This document shows positions 27,701 through 40,905 of a DNA stretch of 64,000 nt, piece after piece. The stretch is from the NCBI GenBank assembly GCA_963978895.1, contig OZ022238.1:12684947-12748946 (forward strand), in the 5' to 3' direction. A program made the translations under genes and the position numbers. The notes under the pieces were generated by a model. It saw nothing but the letters and a program-made list of their open reading frames with translations. It searched no databases and had not been told where the DNA came from. Origin of the DNA: Erpobdella octoculata (lineage: Eukaryota; Annelida; Clitellata; Hirudinida; Erpobdellidae). Position 1 is the stretch's first letter. Each line of letters opens with the position of its first letter.

Positions 27701-29005
27701 TATGATGATGGAGAGTGTATCCGAGCAATTAATTAAAACTTGATGTGGGAAAGGGTCGAGAAGAGAAGTTTTGTGCATGAGCTTTTAATGATTGTCTTTA
27801 CGTCAGATGCGGTTAATGGTTAAAGAGAATGCATGTTGTGACAGGGAATGACTCTGGTTGCATATGACGGGAGTGAGTGAGCAGAGGATGACAAACGTTG
27901 TTTTATATTTTGATGAATGTTACTTATTTTATTTATGAAATGGTTGCTAAAGGAGTTGACAAGCGTCTTGCAGTTGTTGTCATCGAGACTATTATGTTCA
28001 GTGGTGGTATGGAGAATCTTGTTTAGAATGCGCCAAAGAGAGCGAGAATTGGCCGAAGAGCTCAATTCATGTCGAACGCAATCAACTCTGGAGTTCAGTA
28101 TTGCAATTCTGGCCAGCTCTCTGGATTGGTCGTAAGCTAATTTGTTTGTAGCAGATGAGTTCTTGCGGTAGAGCCTTTCCATCTTTCTCATGTGCCTTTT
28201 TGCACTCATGGCGTTTTCCGATAAGATGGTCCTTGTGACGCCCTTCCTGAGCGTCTTGATACGGATAGGGGCAAACTTGTCGAGTAAACATTTCATGGCT
28301 GTTATCATGAGCTCGGTATACTCATCAACTGTGAGGTTGTTGTGATCGAGCGAGTAGTGATAGTTGATTATGTCTCTGTTGAAGGCGAGCCAATCGATAG
28401 ATTTTAAATTTCGATGATGGGTGGTGATACGATTGCTGATGGGTTTTGAGTGAGTGATGATGGTTGAGACTAAGTAGTGATCGGAATAGGATAAGCTGTG
28501 TGTGCTGACTTCCGTTAGTAGGTATGGTGTGCTGCTGCAAGAGATGAGTAGGTCGAGAATGTTGCCTCTCGAGTGGGTAGGTACAGAGACTTGCTGGATG
28601 AGGTTGAGTTCATCAAGCAACTCTTGGAGAGTTGGATCGATGGATGTTGAAGAGGAGGGTGCATTGAAGTCGTCACATATTATAAATTTGTGACCAATGG
28701 AAGATATTAATTCGAGAAAATGAAAAATTTCGTTAATGAAAACATGAGAGATGTGACCAGGTGGTCTGTAAATGACAGCTATGAGCAGATGTTGTTTTGA
28801 GATAGACGTTGTTGTGAGATGGATATTTTTGCTACCAGATGCTCGAATTCATGCGTTGGATCCGTGGGAACCTGGGAGCAAAGGAGGTTGTTGCAGTGAA
28901 TGATGGCAAGCCCTCCACCTCTTTTGTCCTCATACGATCCTCGGTGTTTGTGGATGACGGAAAATCCAGGTGGAGCCACGTCTAGCTTGTTTACCTCTAA
29001 TCGTG
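27700..29005 (-). mobile_element. L2/CR1-like LINE, 5' part (endonuclease end and linker)
   Basis: Minus-strand reading: KLDVAPPGFSVIHKHR and KRGGGLAIIHC (about 28985-28895, APE endonuclease), then after a break the frame 28620-27820 with THSRGNILDLLIS and SYSDHYLVSTII (the SDH endonuclease end) and the linker to the reverse transcriptase (SLWRILNKIL). It ends before any RT motif at 27700, where the I-type LINE poly(A) abuts it. Two other fragments of a related family supply the RT part (16-17 and 37-39 kb). Confidence 0.7.
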
Positions 29006-29007
29006 AA

Positions 29008-29265
29008 TGTGGTACGGCATTTAGCTGCAAAAAGGCCTTAGACAGTCACAGGCTTCTGCACAAAGAAGGCAAACCCTTTAAATGCAAATTCTGTAAAGCA
29101 TTCTTTGTACGTGAAGAGAACAGAAGGCGTCACGAGCTGACCCACAGTAGAGAAAAACTTTAGAAATGCAATGTTTGCGAGAAAAACCTCAACTCCAGCA
29201 AAAGCTTGAAGCAGCATTTGTTAGTTCACAAAAGCACTACGCCGAACAGCTATGTTCAACAATAA
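29008..29265 (+). pseudogene. C2H2 zinc-finger relic
   Basis: Three fingers are readable: a first one lacking its first cysteine (CGTAFSCKKALDSHRLLH), a second complete one (CKFCKAFF...RRRHELTH) and a third (CNVCEKNLNSSKSLKQHLLVH, about 29170-29232), joined by HKEGKPFKC and HSREKLxKC linkers. An in-frame TAG at 29161-29163 sits in the second linker, and TAA at 29263 closes the frame. The left edge is cut by the L2-like LINE. It is either the last exon of a decayed gene or a retrocopy; no poly(A) or introns tell which. Confidence 0.7.
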
Positions 29266-29724
29266 ATAGATATATACATTTTTGAAGCAATGGGTTACAG
29301 GATGACAAGGAAAAAAATTGTATTAACAGAATACAGGAGAATTTGTTAGGTTGTTTTATTCCATAGACGTTGTGCGTCAGAACTCTGCTTCCTTTAAATA
29401 TTTACTTCGACTCTGGAGGCCCGCTCCTCCACCACTTTTATTAAAATATTTAATTTTTTCTTCAAAATGATTTGTCCTATAGTTTGATTGGCTTATTTGG
29501 GGCTGCTTCAAACCCCATCGATTGACCTTTTTGATCGATAATATGTTTAAGTTTTTTCTTGATTTTTCACAACAATAAAATAATTAAAAATCCAAGTTTT
29601 ATGTTGAACGATTTTTGTACAGTGAAACTAAATTCGATACATGTCAAAATAGTTTTATTGTCAGTATTTCTAAAAGCTAGATAAAACTTTGATCATTAAA
29701 AAAATTTCATATTAATAATTTCAT
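29266..29724. other. spacer, no gene seen
   Basis: AT-rich sequence with no recognised feature. Confidence 0.35.
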
Positions 29725-30070
29725 TTTTACCAATGCTTTTATTAACTCGTCGTCTCTGTTTCTCTGTCTGTCTGTTTGTTTCTCTGTCTGTTTCAAATCT
29801 TGCAATCAATTTTTGAGTCACTTCCTGATGATAGATTTTTTTCAAATTTTGCATACATGCTCAAAATAGAAGACAATGCAATATTCAATTATTAGTTTTA
29901 CAATAAGTCAATTAATTTAGTTAATTTTAATTAATTTTGATATTTCGATATAATTAAGATATTTCGACTTTAATATAAAATAAAAGAGTAATATAAGAAA
30001 AAATTGATTGCAAAATTTGTGTTTTAATTACATATAAGAGCATTGGTTTGAAAAATTCGTTTTTAATTTA
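29725..30070 (+). repeat. interspersed CTGT-rich repeat, copy 2
   Basis: It is collinear with 40432-40795 and inverted relative to 2536-3011. It begins TTTTTACCAATGCTTTTATT and ends GAGCATTGGTTTGAAAAATT then TTTACTTGT. The near-terminal CCAATGCTTTTAT/AAGCATTGG pair is an imperfect inverted repeat. Confidence 0.7.
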
Positions 30071-30877
30071 CTTGTTATACAATCAATTCTAGAATTAATT
30101 TTTTTGGATTGCCCATCGGACCTTTTTCAGTGTTGTAAGAACTAGGGGTTTTTTTTAGCAACGTTTGTTGGATAATAAAAATACTTTGATTTGTTTCAGC
30201 GAATAGATTTTTGTAGTAGTTTATTGTTTTTTTGATAAACTAATGAGTGTCTCCGGTGTCCTCCATATTGCTTTTTTAGGGTCTACCATAAAACTCAACA
30301 CAACTAAATGGGCGATAAAGATGTTTCACTTTATATCGATGTATATACTATATATTGTTTTGATTGTTGCTAAAAACTGTTATTAATGTTTTCAGATTTA
30401 GCGGTAAAAAATTGCATTTTCGAAATTCATCATTTATTCATTGACACACGCGGCGCGCCTGGCTGACAAATTTGACAACTTCAAGATGACTGTTGACAAA
30501 TTTCATTCAACAAAAACGCCACCTGGGTAAGCCTTTTCAAGGTGTTGACGAACAGGCAGCTATAAGTGAATGGAGATGTTATTTAGAGAGAGACCTTGCT
30601 TCAAAGTCGGCACAGTATACCTACGTATAAGCAATGGTATTAATTTAAATTTCAAGTAGTAGTTGTTGCTGTTAACAGTTGGCGAGATCAGTTTTTTAAA
30701 AAGTTTTCACATTTTACCCGTTACATTTAGATTATACTTTAACAAATAAAATTATTATATAAATAAAAACACAAGTAAAAACCTGAGCTAAAAAAATCAA
30801 CATAAACCAATTTTACTTGTTTATTAAAGCTGTTGATTTGTAATTTCGTGTAATTGTTCTCAACTCTACAAGTCTCG
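30071..30877. other. 5' flank of the methyltransferase gene
   Basis: No second gene supported. A short open stretch at about 30535-30630 (reading FQGVDEQAAISEWRCYLERD) looks protein-like but has no start and no convincing splice sites, so I do not call it. The core promoter is not evident. Confidence 0.35.
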
Positions 30878-31657
30878 ATGGGTGAACGCAAAGGTGAACC
30901 ACCACATCCAGTCGTTTTGAAGAGATTCAGAGAGCGTTACGACGAGAAAGCTCTTCTCTTTCCTCTCATGGACAATCTGGCAGTTGAAATCGAGTCTTTC
31001 AGACGAGCCGAGACGTGCCTGTCGATCGGAACCGGCTACGGTGAGTACGACATCGAGTTCATCAAGCGCTGTCTTCCCTGCTTGAAGAAGCTGATTGTCA
31101 TCGAGAAGGAACCGCATTGCATCGAGGAATTAGAAGTGAATTTAAGGAATGCTTTTGGCGGTAAGCTGAAAACTGAAATGAACGAGTCTACCGTTGAAGA
31201 TTTCATTAAAGAACCTAAGCGGATTGAAGTTAAAGTTGACGTAATTTTTATATTACATGCTTTGTATACCATGGAACCTTCAGTCGGTCTCGAGTTATTC
31301 AAAACATGCATCAACACATGGTTGAATCCGAATGATGGAAAATTAGTTTATCTTGGTTTCTCTAGAGAAAACTCCCTTTTCAAGATAAACACAATTCTAG
31401 GAGTACAGAAAAACTTGACCTATGATGATATCAAGGAGATTCTTCCACTCTTTAATGGACGCATCGTGACCGAGAAGAAGTACACTTCCCAATTCGATTT
31501 CCACGGCTACGACAAAGATCTCTACGAACTTTACAAATACAACAAAGACGTCAAATTTGATGAAATCCATCTTTGGGATGTCATCAAAACCGTCGCACCG
31601 AATGGCTTCGGTGACTTCGTCTGCTACCTTTGCGTCATGAATAGTGATGACTGTTAG
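30878..31657 (+). CDS. histamine N-methyltransferase-like SAM-dependent methyltransferase, intronless (259 aa)
   Basis: The ATG at 30878 follows TCTCG. An in-frame upstream TTG at 30854 is not a likely start. The 259-residue protein has a class I methyltransferase fold signature: motif I LSIGTGYGEYD at 48-58 (SAM-binding glycine loop), an acidic VIEKEP at 74-79 after the second strand, and DVIFILHALYTM at 121-132, placed like the motif IV/helix region of vertebrate HNMT. The length is a little under the roughly 290 residues of vertebrate HNMT. It is probably a cytosolic small-molecule methyltransferase; histamine itself as substrate is not shown. It is complete, with codon use and GC content higher than its surroundings and no intron, which fits either an old retrocopy or the intronless HNMT-like families of some invertebrates. 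A polyadenylation signal follows at 31805. Confidence 0.8.
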   Translation: MGERKGEPPHPVVLKRFRERYDEKALLFPLMDNLAVEIESFRRAETCLSIGTGYGEYDIEFIKRCLPCLKKLIVIEKEPHCIEELEVNLRNAFGGKLKTEMNESTVEDFIKEPKRIEVKVDVIFILHALYTMEPSVGLELFKTCINTWLNPNDGKLVYLGFSRENSLFKINTILGVQKNLTYDDIKEILPLFNGRIVTEKKYTSQFDFHGYDKDLYELYKYNKDVKFDEIHLWDVIKTVAPNGFGDFVCYLCVMNSDDC

Positions 31658-31804
31658 CCTCATCAGTGCGAGAACTCGCCTGAAAAACAAAACTTAAAAG
31701 CATTTTATCTTTTAAATAATTACGAGGTGGATTTTAGGGGTTAATTTGCTATCGAGTTTCTAATTTATGGTGAACTTTCATTAGAATTTTGTTTTTGTTT
31801 TATA

Positions 31805-31810
31805 AATAAA
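31805..31810 (+). promoter_or_regulatory. polyadenylation signal AATAAA
   Basis: A canonical hexamer about 150 bases after the methyltransferase stop codon. Confidence 0.6.
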
Positions 31811-32195
31811 CGCTTTAGTAGCTATTTTAGTTTGTTAGTAATAACGAAACAAAAAAAACAGGGTATTTTATGTATATCTAAAAGAAATTTTCATAAAAAG
31901 TTTTTTAAAGCATTAATTTTGCTTCTGAGATATAAGTTGGAAAGCAGGTGGAGTTAATATGAAAGATTTAAAAATGTAGTTTGCTTTTGACCAGATTTAT
32001 TTATTCTTTTCGAGTGACCATTCTGTAGGGCTCTCAGAAAGTTTGACAATGTTTAACCTGTAGCATTAATCGTTAGATTTCTAGGCTACGAGTCACTTTA
32101 TCCAACTTTTACTCACTCATGAGCAAATTTTTTCTGAACAGCAAAAGGCGGCCATTTATAGTCGCCTACACACGCCTTGCAGACGCTTGTGACGC
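31811..32195. other. spacer, no gene seen
   Basis: No recognised feature apart from a second AT-rich flank. Confidence 0.35.
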
Positions 32196-32460
32196 CGGTC
32201 GGATTCGAGCCACCCACTCAAGTGTTAGCTGAGTTGGTAGAGTGTCAGCCTTGAATGTGAAAGCTTCACGGTTCGACTCCCACTCACTGCCTAGTAGCCC
32301 ATGTCCACAGAAAACGTAGCGGGTAAAATCGTTTCTCTCCTTGGAGCATTTAAAAAACAGCGCTTCTGAGCTCTGTAAGAGGCGCTATATAAATTACCAC
32401 ACATTTAAATTTTGACTCTTAGGTCCACAGCTTTACCGTTATACCACCTGCGCCCACTCG
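32196..32460. mobile_element. tRNA-derived SINE, apparently inserted in the head of another one
   Basis: Plus-strand SINE: A box TTAGCTGAGTTGGTAGAGTG (about 32226-32245), B box GGTTCGACTCC (about 32270-32280) and the tail AGGCGCTATATAAATT (about 32381-32396). On the minus strand a second tRNA-like half is visible outside it: A-box-like GGTGGTATAACGGTAAAGC near 32433-32451 and B-box-like GGCTCGAATCC near 32208-32218. The simplest reading is that the first SINE landed inside the tRNA-like head of a second. No target duplication is obvious. Confidence 0.6.
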
Positions 32461-32870
32461 CCAGAAAGTCTGAAGTTTGTTTTTTATTTATTTTTCTAGA
32501 AGCAAGGTAGTGCATGCAAACCGCAGTGCAAAAACTATTTATTACACAGCAGAAATTGCTCACTCGAAGTTAAGTTAACTAGATGAAACGAATGAAATAA
32601 ATTATACACAGTTTTTTATGGAAGAGTAAAACCATGTTTTATAAAATTACGTTACAAATCTGCAACCAGTTTTACAATGTTTTTAAATTTGGCAAATTAA
32701 TTTAAAACCAGGAACGCAATTGAATGATTACCGTATTTTTTCGCATATAACGCGCGTACGCAGGTAACGTTCCCCCGCAGATAACGCGCGTTTGTATGAT
32801 ATAACGCGCACACGAATATAACGCGCATATGTATGTAAATTCTGGTATAACGTGCCCACGCATATAACGG

Positions 32871-32872
<2 letters not shown>

Positions 32873-32962
<90 letters not shown>
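32873..32962. repeat. (TA)n microsatellite
   Basis: About 90 bases of TA repeat inside the TA-flanked transposon. Confidence 0.95.
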
Positions 32963-32964
<2 letters not shown>

Positions 32965-32984
32965 AACGTATTTTGAACGTATTT

Positions 32985-33113
32985 TGGCGTAATTTGTTCT
33001 TTTAGACATGCTCCGTTAAAAACTACGGCCCATTTAGTGTTTATCAGTTTGCGCAAAATATTTTCAATTAAGGGAAACTTCGAAAACAAGCAAACTTTTT
33101 TAATGTCTGCCAT
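32985..33113 (-). pseudogene. degenerate coding segment, longest of three related copies (Penelope-like?)
   Basis: The minus strand reads [20 protein letters not shown], then [16 protein letters not shown]. The FNxxCLKE..xPKY pattern recalls the N-terminal domain of Penelope-like reverse transcriptases. It is cut off by (TA)n. Confidence 0.4.
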
Positions 33114-33191
33114 TTTATTTATATCTCTACTTGGGCTGATTTGCAGTTTCGAAAAAAAACTTTTTATTTTCAGAGCCCCAGGTGAACAGTA

Positions 33192-34405
33192 AAATTTTTT
33201 TTTTTATTTTTTTTTTTTATTATTGTTTATAGTCTTTTACACCATGTGTTTTAAGACGCGAAAACAAAATCAAAATAAAAAAAAAATTATTTACACTAAA
33301 TAATTTTTCTCTATATTTACAGTTCTTTAGGATTATTTTGTATCCATTTATAGATGATGTCGTGGCATATTTCCGAGTTCAGTATGGTTTGGAGTGTAGT
33401 TGGTTTTTGGATCCTTTTACAAAAGTTCCCAAGTTCCATTCCTAGTTGTGTCGTTTCTTTGCAGTGCAGCAACCAGTGCTCGATTGTTTCCTCTGTTCCG
33501 CAGGTTTCGCACAAACCTGTCTCATGAAGATTCATTCTCTTCAAATTTTGTTTCAGCCGACACTTTCCAAGTCGGAGTCGGGAAATGATGACTTCCTTTT
33601 TTCTGTTTGTTGTCTTGAATTTAATTTTATTTGAGACTTTTTTTTCGAGAGACCAGTAGTGTCGACTTTCTTGAGCAGAGTCCCATCTGGTCTGCCATTC
33701 GTTCAAAAGCTCTCTGCGTATTGTTCTTTTTATGTCAAATATCTCTGGCATAATCTCAATCTCTATTTCGGGATGTTTGGTAGCTTCTTTGGCAAGGCAG
33801 TCTGCCATTTCATTTCCACGTATGCCCACGTGGCTAGGTACCCAAATCAGGGTAATTGTTTTCCCTTCTTTTGAGAAGTTGGATGCTAGTGTTAGGACTG
33901 ATTCCACAAGAGCAGATTTTTGAGCATTTGCGGAATTTTTCAATGATATCATAGAGCTATATGAATCCGTAAATAGGGCTATTTTATGTGGACCGTCTGG
34001 TTGTGCCATCCACTCCAAGCCGCATTTTATAGCTGTTAGCTCAGGCTTATAAATACTAACGTCATTCGTGACTCTCTTAGCTATTTTCATATCTTTTTCC
34101 GGGATATAAATTCCCACAGCTGCTACATTGTCTATCTTAGATGCATCTGTGTAAATATGTGTCGAATCTGTATATGTAGCAATCAGTTCCTTAGCTCTTT
34201 GGACAATTGACGGATCCTCCTTCTTTAACCCCACCAGCCCTTCGTTAAAAAGAGGTGGAATAAGTTTCCATGGTGGAGTTAGAGAAGGAGTTGAATTGTC
34301 AATTTGTTGAATTTGTCAACTATTTTGTTTAATGCCGCTGTTCTTTTGGCTGCTGGATGTTCAGCTTCTTTCACTTTTCTGTGAAAGAACCATCGCCATT
34401 TAACC
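33192..34405 (-). mobile_element. I-type LINE with RNase H, copy 2, with 9-bp target duplication
   Basis: Nearly identical to 26500-27700 in inverse orientation. The frame 34234-33317 is uninterrupted through all RNase H motifs, including WVPSHVGIRGNEMADCLAKE that is broken in copy 1, and the Cys-rich end CETCGTEETIEHWLLHC. It is 5' truncated at 34405 and ends in poly(A) (33192-33226 as T run). TGAACAGTA flanks it on both sides (33183-33191 and 34406-34414), a target-site duplication proving insertion into the TA-flanked transposon. Confidence 0.9.
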
Positions 34406-34454
34406 TGAACAGTAGAAAAGAGGACAAATAAATAGTAGACAAAAATGAAACAGA

Positions 34455-34850
<396 letters not shown>

Positions 34851-34969
34851 CCCGTTCCCGATCGCTTTTAGTGCTAGGGGTGCGTGACATGTAAAACCGC
34901 ATATAACGTGCGCACGCATATAACGCGCTTAAGGAGAAAACTGTATGTTATATGCGAAAAAATACGGTA

Positions 34970-36282
<1,313 letters not shown>

Positions 36283-36531
36283 GGTCTTCAGAGCCAATAC
36301 CCGGAAATTCCGAGTCCGGGTCCGGGTTCTAGGTAGTAAGCTATAGTACATGTTCCAACGTCCAGTCCAATTTGTGTGGCATATTTTTGATAACACTTTG
36401 TCTTGTTAATAAAAATAATATTCAACAACACCATTTTAAACAATGACAATTATTTTATTCATTTACTGGTGTCTACTGTCCAATCCAATCAAAAAATATT
36501 CTAATCTTTACTTATAAAAGAGTTTACCAAT

Positions 36532-36765
36532 TTAACTACGTTTCCCATTAGCTTCCATGAATAGAAGATATTCCGTCTTCTTTCATGACAAGCAGGATCG
36601 GTTGTCCAAGCAAATAAAACCAGCAGTGCTAAAAACTCGCTCACTGTCGACGCTAGACGGTGGTGTCATCAAAAACGTTATTGCACATAATGCAATATTT
36701 GGAAATTTTGCAGTTTGAGACTTCCAATAAAATGTGGCATCAAGTGGTGTGCTTGTACAAAGATG
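36532..36765 (-). pseudogene. hAT transposase relic, C-terminal dimerisation domain
   Basis: Read on the minus strand from about 36765: LDATFYWKSQTAKFPNIAL, then PPSSVDSERVFSTAGFI, then NRSCLS, a stop (TGA at about 36588-36590) and EYLLFMEANG, with the final TAA at 36532. The W...FP.LA...L..P.SSV.SERVFS.AG pattern is diagnostic of the hAT family C-terminal (hATC) domain. One in-frame stop and no catalytic N-terminal part remain. The L2-like LINE lies just downstream on the plus strand. Confidence 0.8.
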
Positions 36766-36879
36766 GAGTGGCTCTGCGAAATAACGCTCAATTTACTTCT
36801 GGCATATGTCGTTGTCAGTTTCCAAAAAAACGTTTTCAGACCGGCAGGGTAACTTTTATCAGCATTAATTATCCCCGAC

Positions 36880-39222
36880 ATTTCCGATTCTCCGCTAGAG
36901 CCCGACCAAGTAATTTGCATAAGTTTTGTACTCTGGACGTCGTCAATACTCGATCCTCGACACAAATTACAAATTTGAAAATAGAACCCCCATCATTTTC
37001 TGATCACTCGTTCATTACCTTTTCGATCCCACATCGACTGCCCACCAATATTGCATGAAAAATATCTAGCAGATCCTTCAAAAACTTTGACTTATCGGCT
37101 TTTGAGGCTGACTTGAGGGCCTCTGATCTGACAGTTACTCCGCTGTTGCACCCTGTATTGACAGTCGACCAGCTAACAAACCTATACCAATCTACACTCT
37201 TTCATTTTCTCGATTTGCACGCTCCTCTAAGGCTGATCTCACTACGGAAACTTTATGTTTGTCGCTGGTACGATGCTAACTGCGTCGAATAAAAAAAGTC
37301 ATTCGTCGCCCTCAGCGCCGTTGCATGCGATCGGGACTCTCCTCTCACAAAATTGCGTAGCATATCCAATGTCGCTCTCATCGTCGCCTACTCGAAAAAA
37401 AAACGAGTCAGTTTCTTCCGCGGCAAAATTCGCGACGCGGCCCACGAGGGCCGTGCAACATGGCGCTTTCTAAATAGACTTCTCACTCTTACATCACTAC
37501 TCTCAGGCCCGACTCCGTCTTCAAACATTCTACAGGACTATTTTACTACCAAATTTTTGGTGACGGCCGGTGCCTGTTGGAGCATTGGAGAGTTTTACAC
37601 TGGTGACCCCGGAGGCAATCGAGGTCCTTCTGAGTCGAATGTCTTCCAGTAGTTGTGCGCTGGACCCCATACCTTCTTGGATCATTAAGAGGATCCCGAG
37701 TGCTTTTTCACTTATTTTGGCTCGTCTTGTCAACGCGTCCATCTCCTCGTCACAGCTACCTACATCTCAAAAAAAGCAATAATTTTTCCAAAGCTTAAGA
37801 AGACGACACTTGATCCTGACGATCCAAAAAATTATTGTCCAATCTCTAATCTCTCATTTGTTTCAAAACTTATTGAACGCGTCATATATGTTTAACTACT
37901 TACACATTTTGAAGTAAATGGGCTACTTCCTCCAATTTAATCTGGCTTTTGCCGCCTTCACTCAACAGAATCAGCGATCCTGAAAATTTATAACAATGCC
38001 CTTCGTGCATTCGACCAGGACTAAGTGACCGCACTGCTTTTCCTCGATTTCAGTGCCGCCTTCGACTGTGTTAATCACGGGCTCTTATTCCAGTTACTGC
38101 ACATCACCTGCTCAATTCCATCTCATGCTCTCTTGCATCCTTCCTCTCCGACAGAACCCAGGTCGTCCGAATGGGGGATGATGAGTCGACGGTCTCCAGA
38201 GTTTTCTCGGGCGTTCCGCAGGGTTCCATTTTCGGACCCCTACTCTTTGTTTTATATACTACTGAGATCTACCACATAGCAGTCTCCGATGGCATCTCAC
38301 TCTAACTCTACGCCGACGACGCACAACTCTACACTAACTCTACAATTCATGATGTCCCCACTGCCTGTACTAGATTTGCCGCATGCGTTGTTGAAATTGG
38401 ATCATGGAGCGCCTCCATGCGTTTTTCTTTAAATCCTGCTAAGACGGAACTTATAAGATCCTCCACCTGTGTCTTTGAAAACCGTTCCCTAAACCTGGAT
38501 GCAAACAACAATTTTTCCTGTATCGACGGTTCGCAGTTTTGGAGTTCTACTTGACAGCTTCTTATGCTTATCCCCCTATGTCACATCAGTTGCTCAAGCC
38601 TGTTTCTTTCATCTTTGTCGTATTCATCAAATTAGACCGTCTCTACCGTTACTCTCTTAAACCTATCGTCCAAGCACTTGTTCTCTCAAGACTGGACTAC
38701 TGTAATGCTGTCCTCGCAGAATTTTCAGTTACGACTCTTCCCCCATACACCTCTGTTCTTTATTCAGCCGCTCGTCTAGTGGCTCATGCTTCTCACCGGG
38801 ATCATATCTTGCCAATCTTACGCCAACTATGTTGGCTTTTTATTTCTTCCAGGATCATCTTCAAGCTCTGTCTTTTAATTTATAACATTTTCAATAATCG
38901 CTCTCCAATATATCTACTACTAGAGTCCCTCACTCTATGCTCTCATTGCCCCGACAGACAGAGACTTCGCTCCTCATCCCGACGGGATCTTACTGTCCCT
39001 CGGACTCATTGCGCTTTCTCAGACAGAGCATTTTCTGTTGCAGGACCGACAGCTTGGAGCGCAATACCCACATCTATTAGAAAATCCCCAACCCTACCTG
39101 AATTTAAATTTAAATTAAAAACATACTTGCTTGCTACAATAGTACAATAGCTTACTTTTCCTACGCGATCGCTTTCGATCAAAATTTGTTTTGTTTTAAG
39201 CGGTTAATATATGATTATAAAT
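36880..39222 (+). mobile_element. L2-like LINE, plus strand, decayed
   Basis: An endonuclease end (LDVVNTRSS, then PSFSDHSFITF, about 36930-37025), a linker, the RT fingers (about 37640-37790), the palm FLDFSAAFDCVNHG (about 38040) and VPFSDPYSLF in a shifted frame, and the C-terminal LSRLDYCNAVLAEF and LCWLFISSRIIFKLCLLIYN (38680-38890). Many frameshifts. It shares its 3' end with the fragment at 15972 (GCGATCGCTTTCGATCAAAA, TTTTAAGCGGTTAATA). Confidence 0.75.
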
Positions 39223-39239
39223 CTATAATATAGTAGCCC

Positions 39240-39921
39240 TTGTCACTCACTCACTCACTGATTCTGTTACGCTTACGTCATTAGTCGTATAGGTAAACAA
39301 TAAACAAAATCGCTCCGGTAAGTAATTTAAAACAAAAAAATAGGAACGAAAGTTAAGGTACGAGTAACTGCGACTTCGTAGGCAAAACGAATTTGAAGAA
39401 ATTTAATTAATAATAAAGATAAACGATTTAGTACAACTTAGGTATTGGAATTCCAAGCGTGGCTAAAAATAGCATCGGCGATGTGCCGAACGTCGATATC
39501 GATGTGCACGTTAGAGAGCTACTAAAATTATTTAACGAATTGTTAAGCCGGTAGGGGCAAAATTAAATAAAAACTTATTATATTAATACTAAACTATTAC
39601 GTACGGCTCGAGCAACTATAAGTGCTTTCAGTAAACAAACTTCCGAAAAATATTGTTCTCGACGAAAAACTCTAAAAGAGACGGACGGATGTCGAGAAAG
39701 AGACTAATGTAACGTCTTAGGCAAAGGAAATTGTAAGAAATTTTAAATTAAACGAGGCATTGTTACAATAGAAATCGTTCTCAGGGATAGCGCTGCTATA
39801 GATTACTTTACGAATTTTGTAACTGGCTAAATAAACGAGTGTCCAAGAACAACTGTAATCTAAAATTTATATATAATGAGATTTAAAAAGATCCGTCATT
39901 TTTGACGGGCTACTTCTAGTA
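39240..39921 (+). mobile_element. non-autonomous Helitron-like element with (CACT)n start and 3' hairpin
   Basis: It opens at a short TCAC array (39241-39262) and ends with CCGTCA (39893-39898), a T loop, TGACGG (39903-39908), then GCTACTTCTAGT. A stem-loop about 10 bases before a CTAG end is the classical Helitron 3' structure. No coding region is present. The left limit is a guess from the microsatellite. Confidence 0.55.
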
Positions 39922-40430
<509 letters not shown>

Positions 40431-40431
40431 C

Positions 40432-40795
40432 CTTTTTACCAATGCTTTTATTAACTCGTCGTCTCTGTTTGTTTCTCTGTCTGTCTGTTTGCTTCTCTGT
40501 CTGTTTCAAATCTTGCAATCAATTTTTGAGTCACTTCCTGATGATAGATTTTTTTCAAATTTTGCATACATGCTCAAAATAGAAGACAATGCAATATTCA
40601 ATTATTAGTTTCACAATAAGTCAATTAATTTAGTTAATTTTAATTAATTTTGATATTTCGATATAATTAAGATATTTCGACTTTAATATAAAATAAAAGA
40701 GTAATATAAGAAAAAATTGATTGCAAAATTTGCGTTTTAATTACATATAAAAGCATTGGGTTTTAAAAATTCGTTTTTAATTTACTTGTTTTATT
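40432..40795 (+). repeat. interspersed CTGT-rich repeat, copy 3
   Basis: It is over 90 percent like 29725-30070 by eye. It splits the relic of the MS4A-like 5' flank, which continues on both sides, so it is an insertion. This gives its ends: about TTTTTACCAATGC on the left and TTTACTTGTTTTATTATT on the right. Confidence 0.75.
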
Positions 40796-40905
40796 ATTAA
40801 ATAATAAAAACTAAGTATTCTTTTAAAATAACTCAATTGGTAATTTAAAAAACTACGTAGCATTAGAAAAATTAACACACATATTGCTTTAACGGCACTT
40901 ATCAA

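Noticed and set aside
30530..30635. Protein-like stretch before the methyltransferase gene
   Set aside because: No start codon, no convincing splice sites and stops close on both sides.
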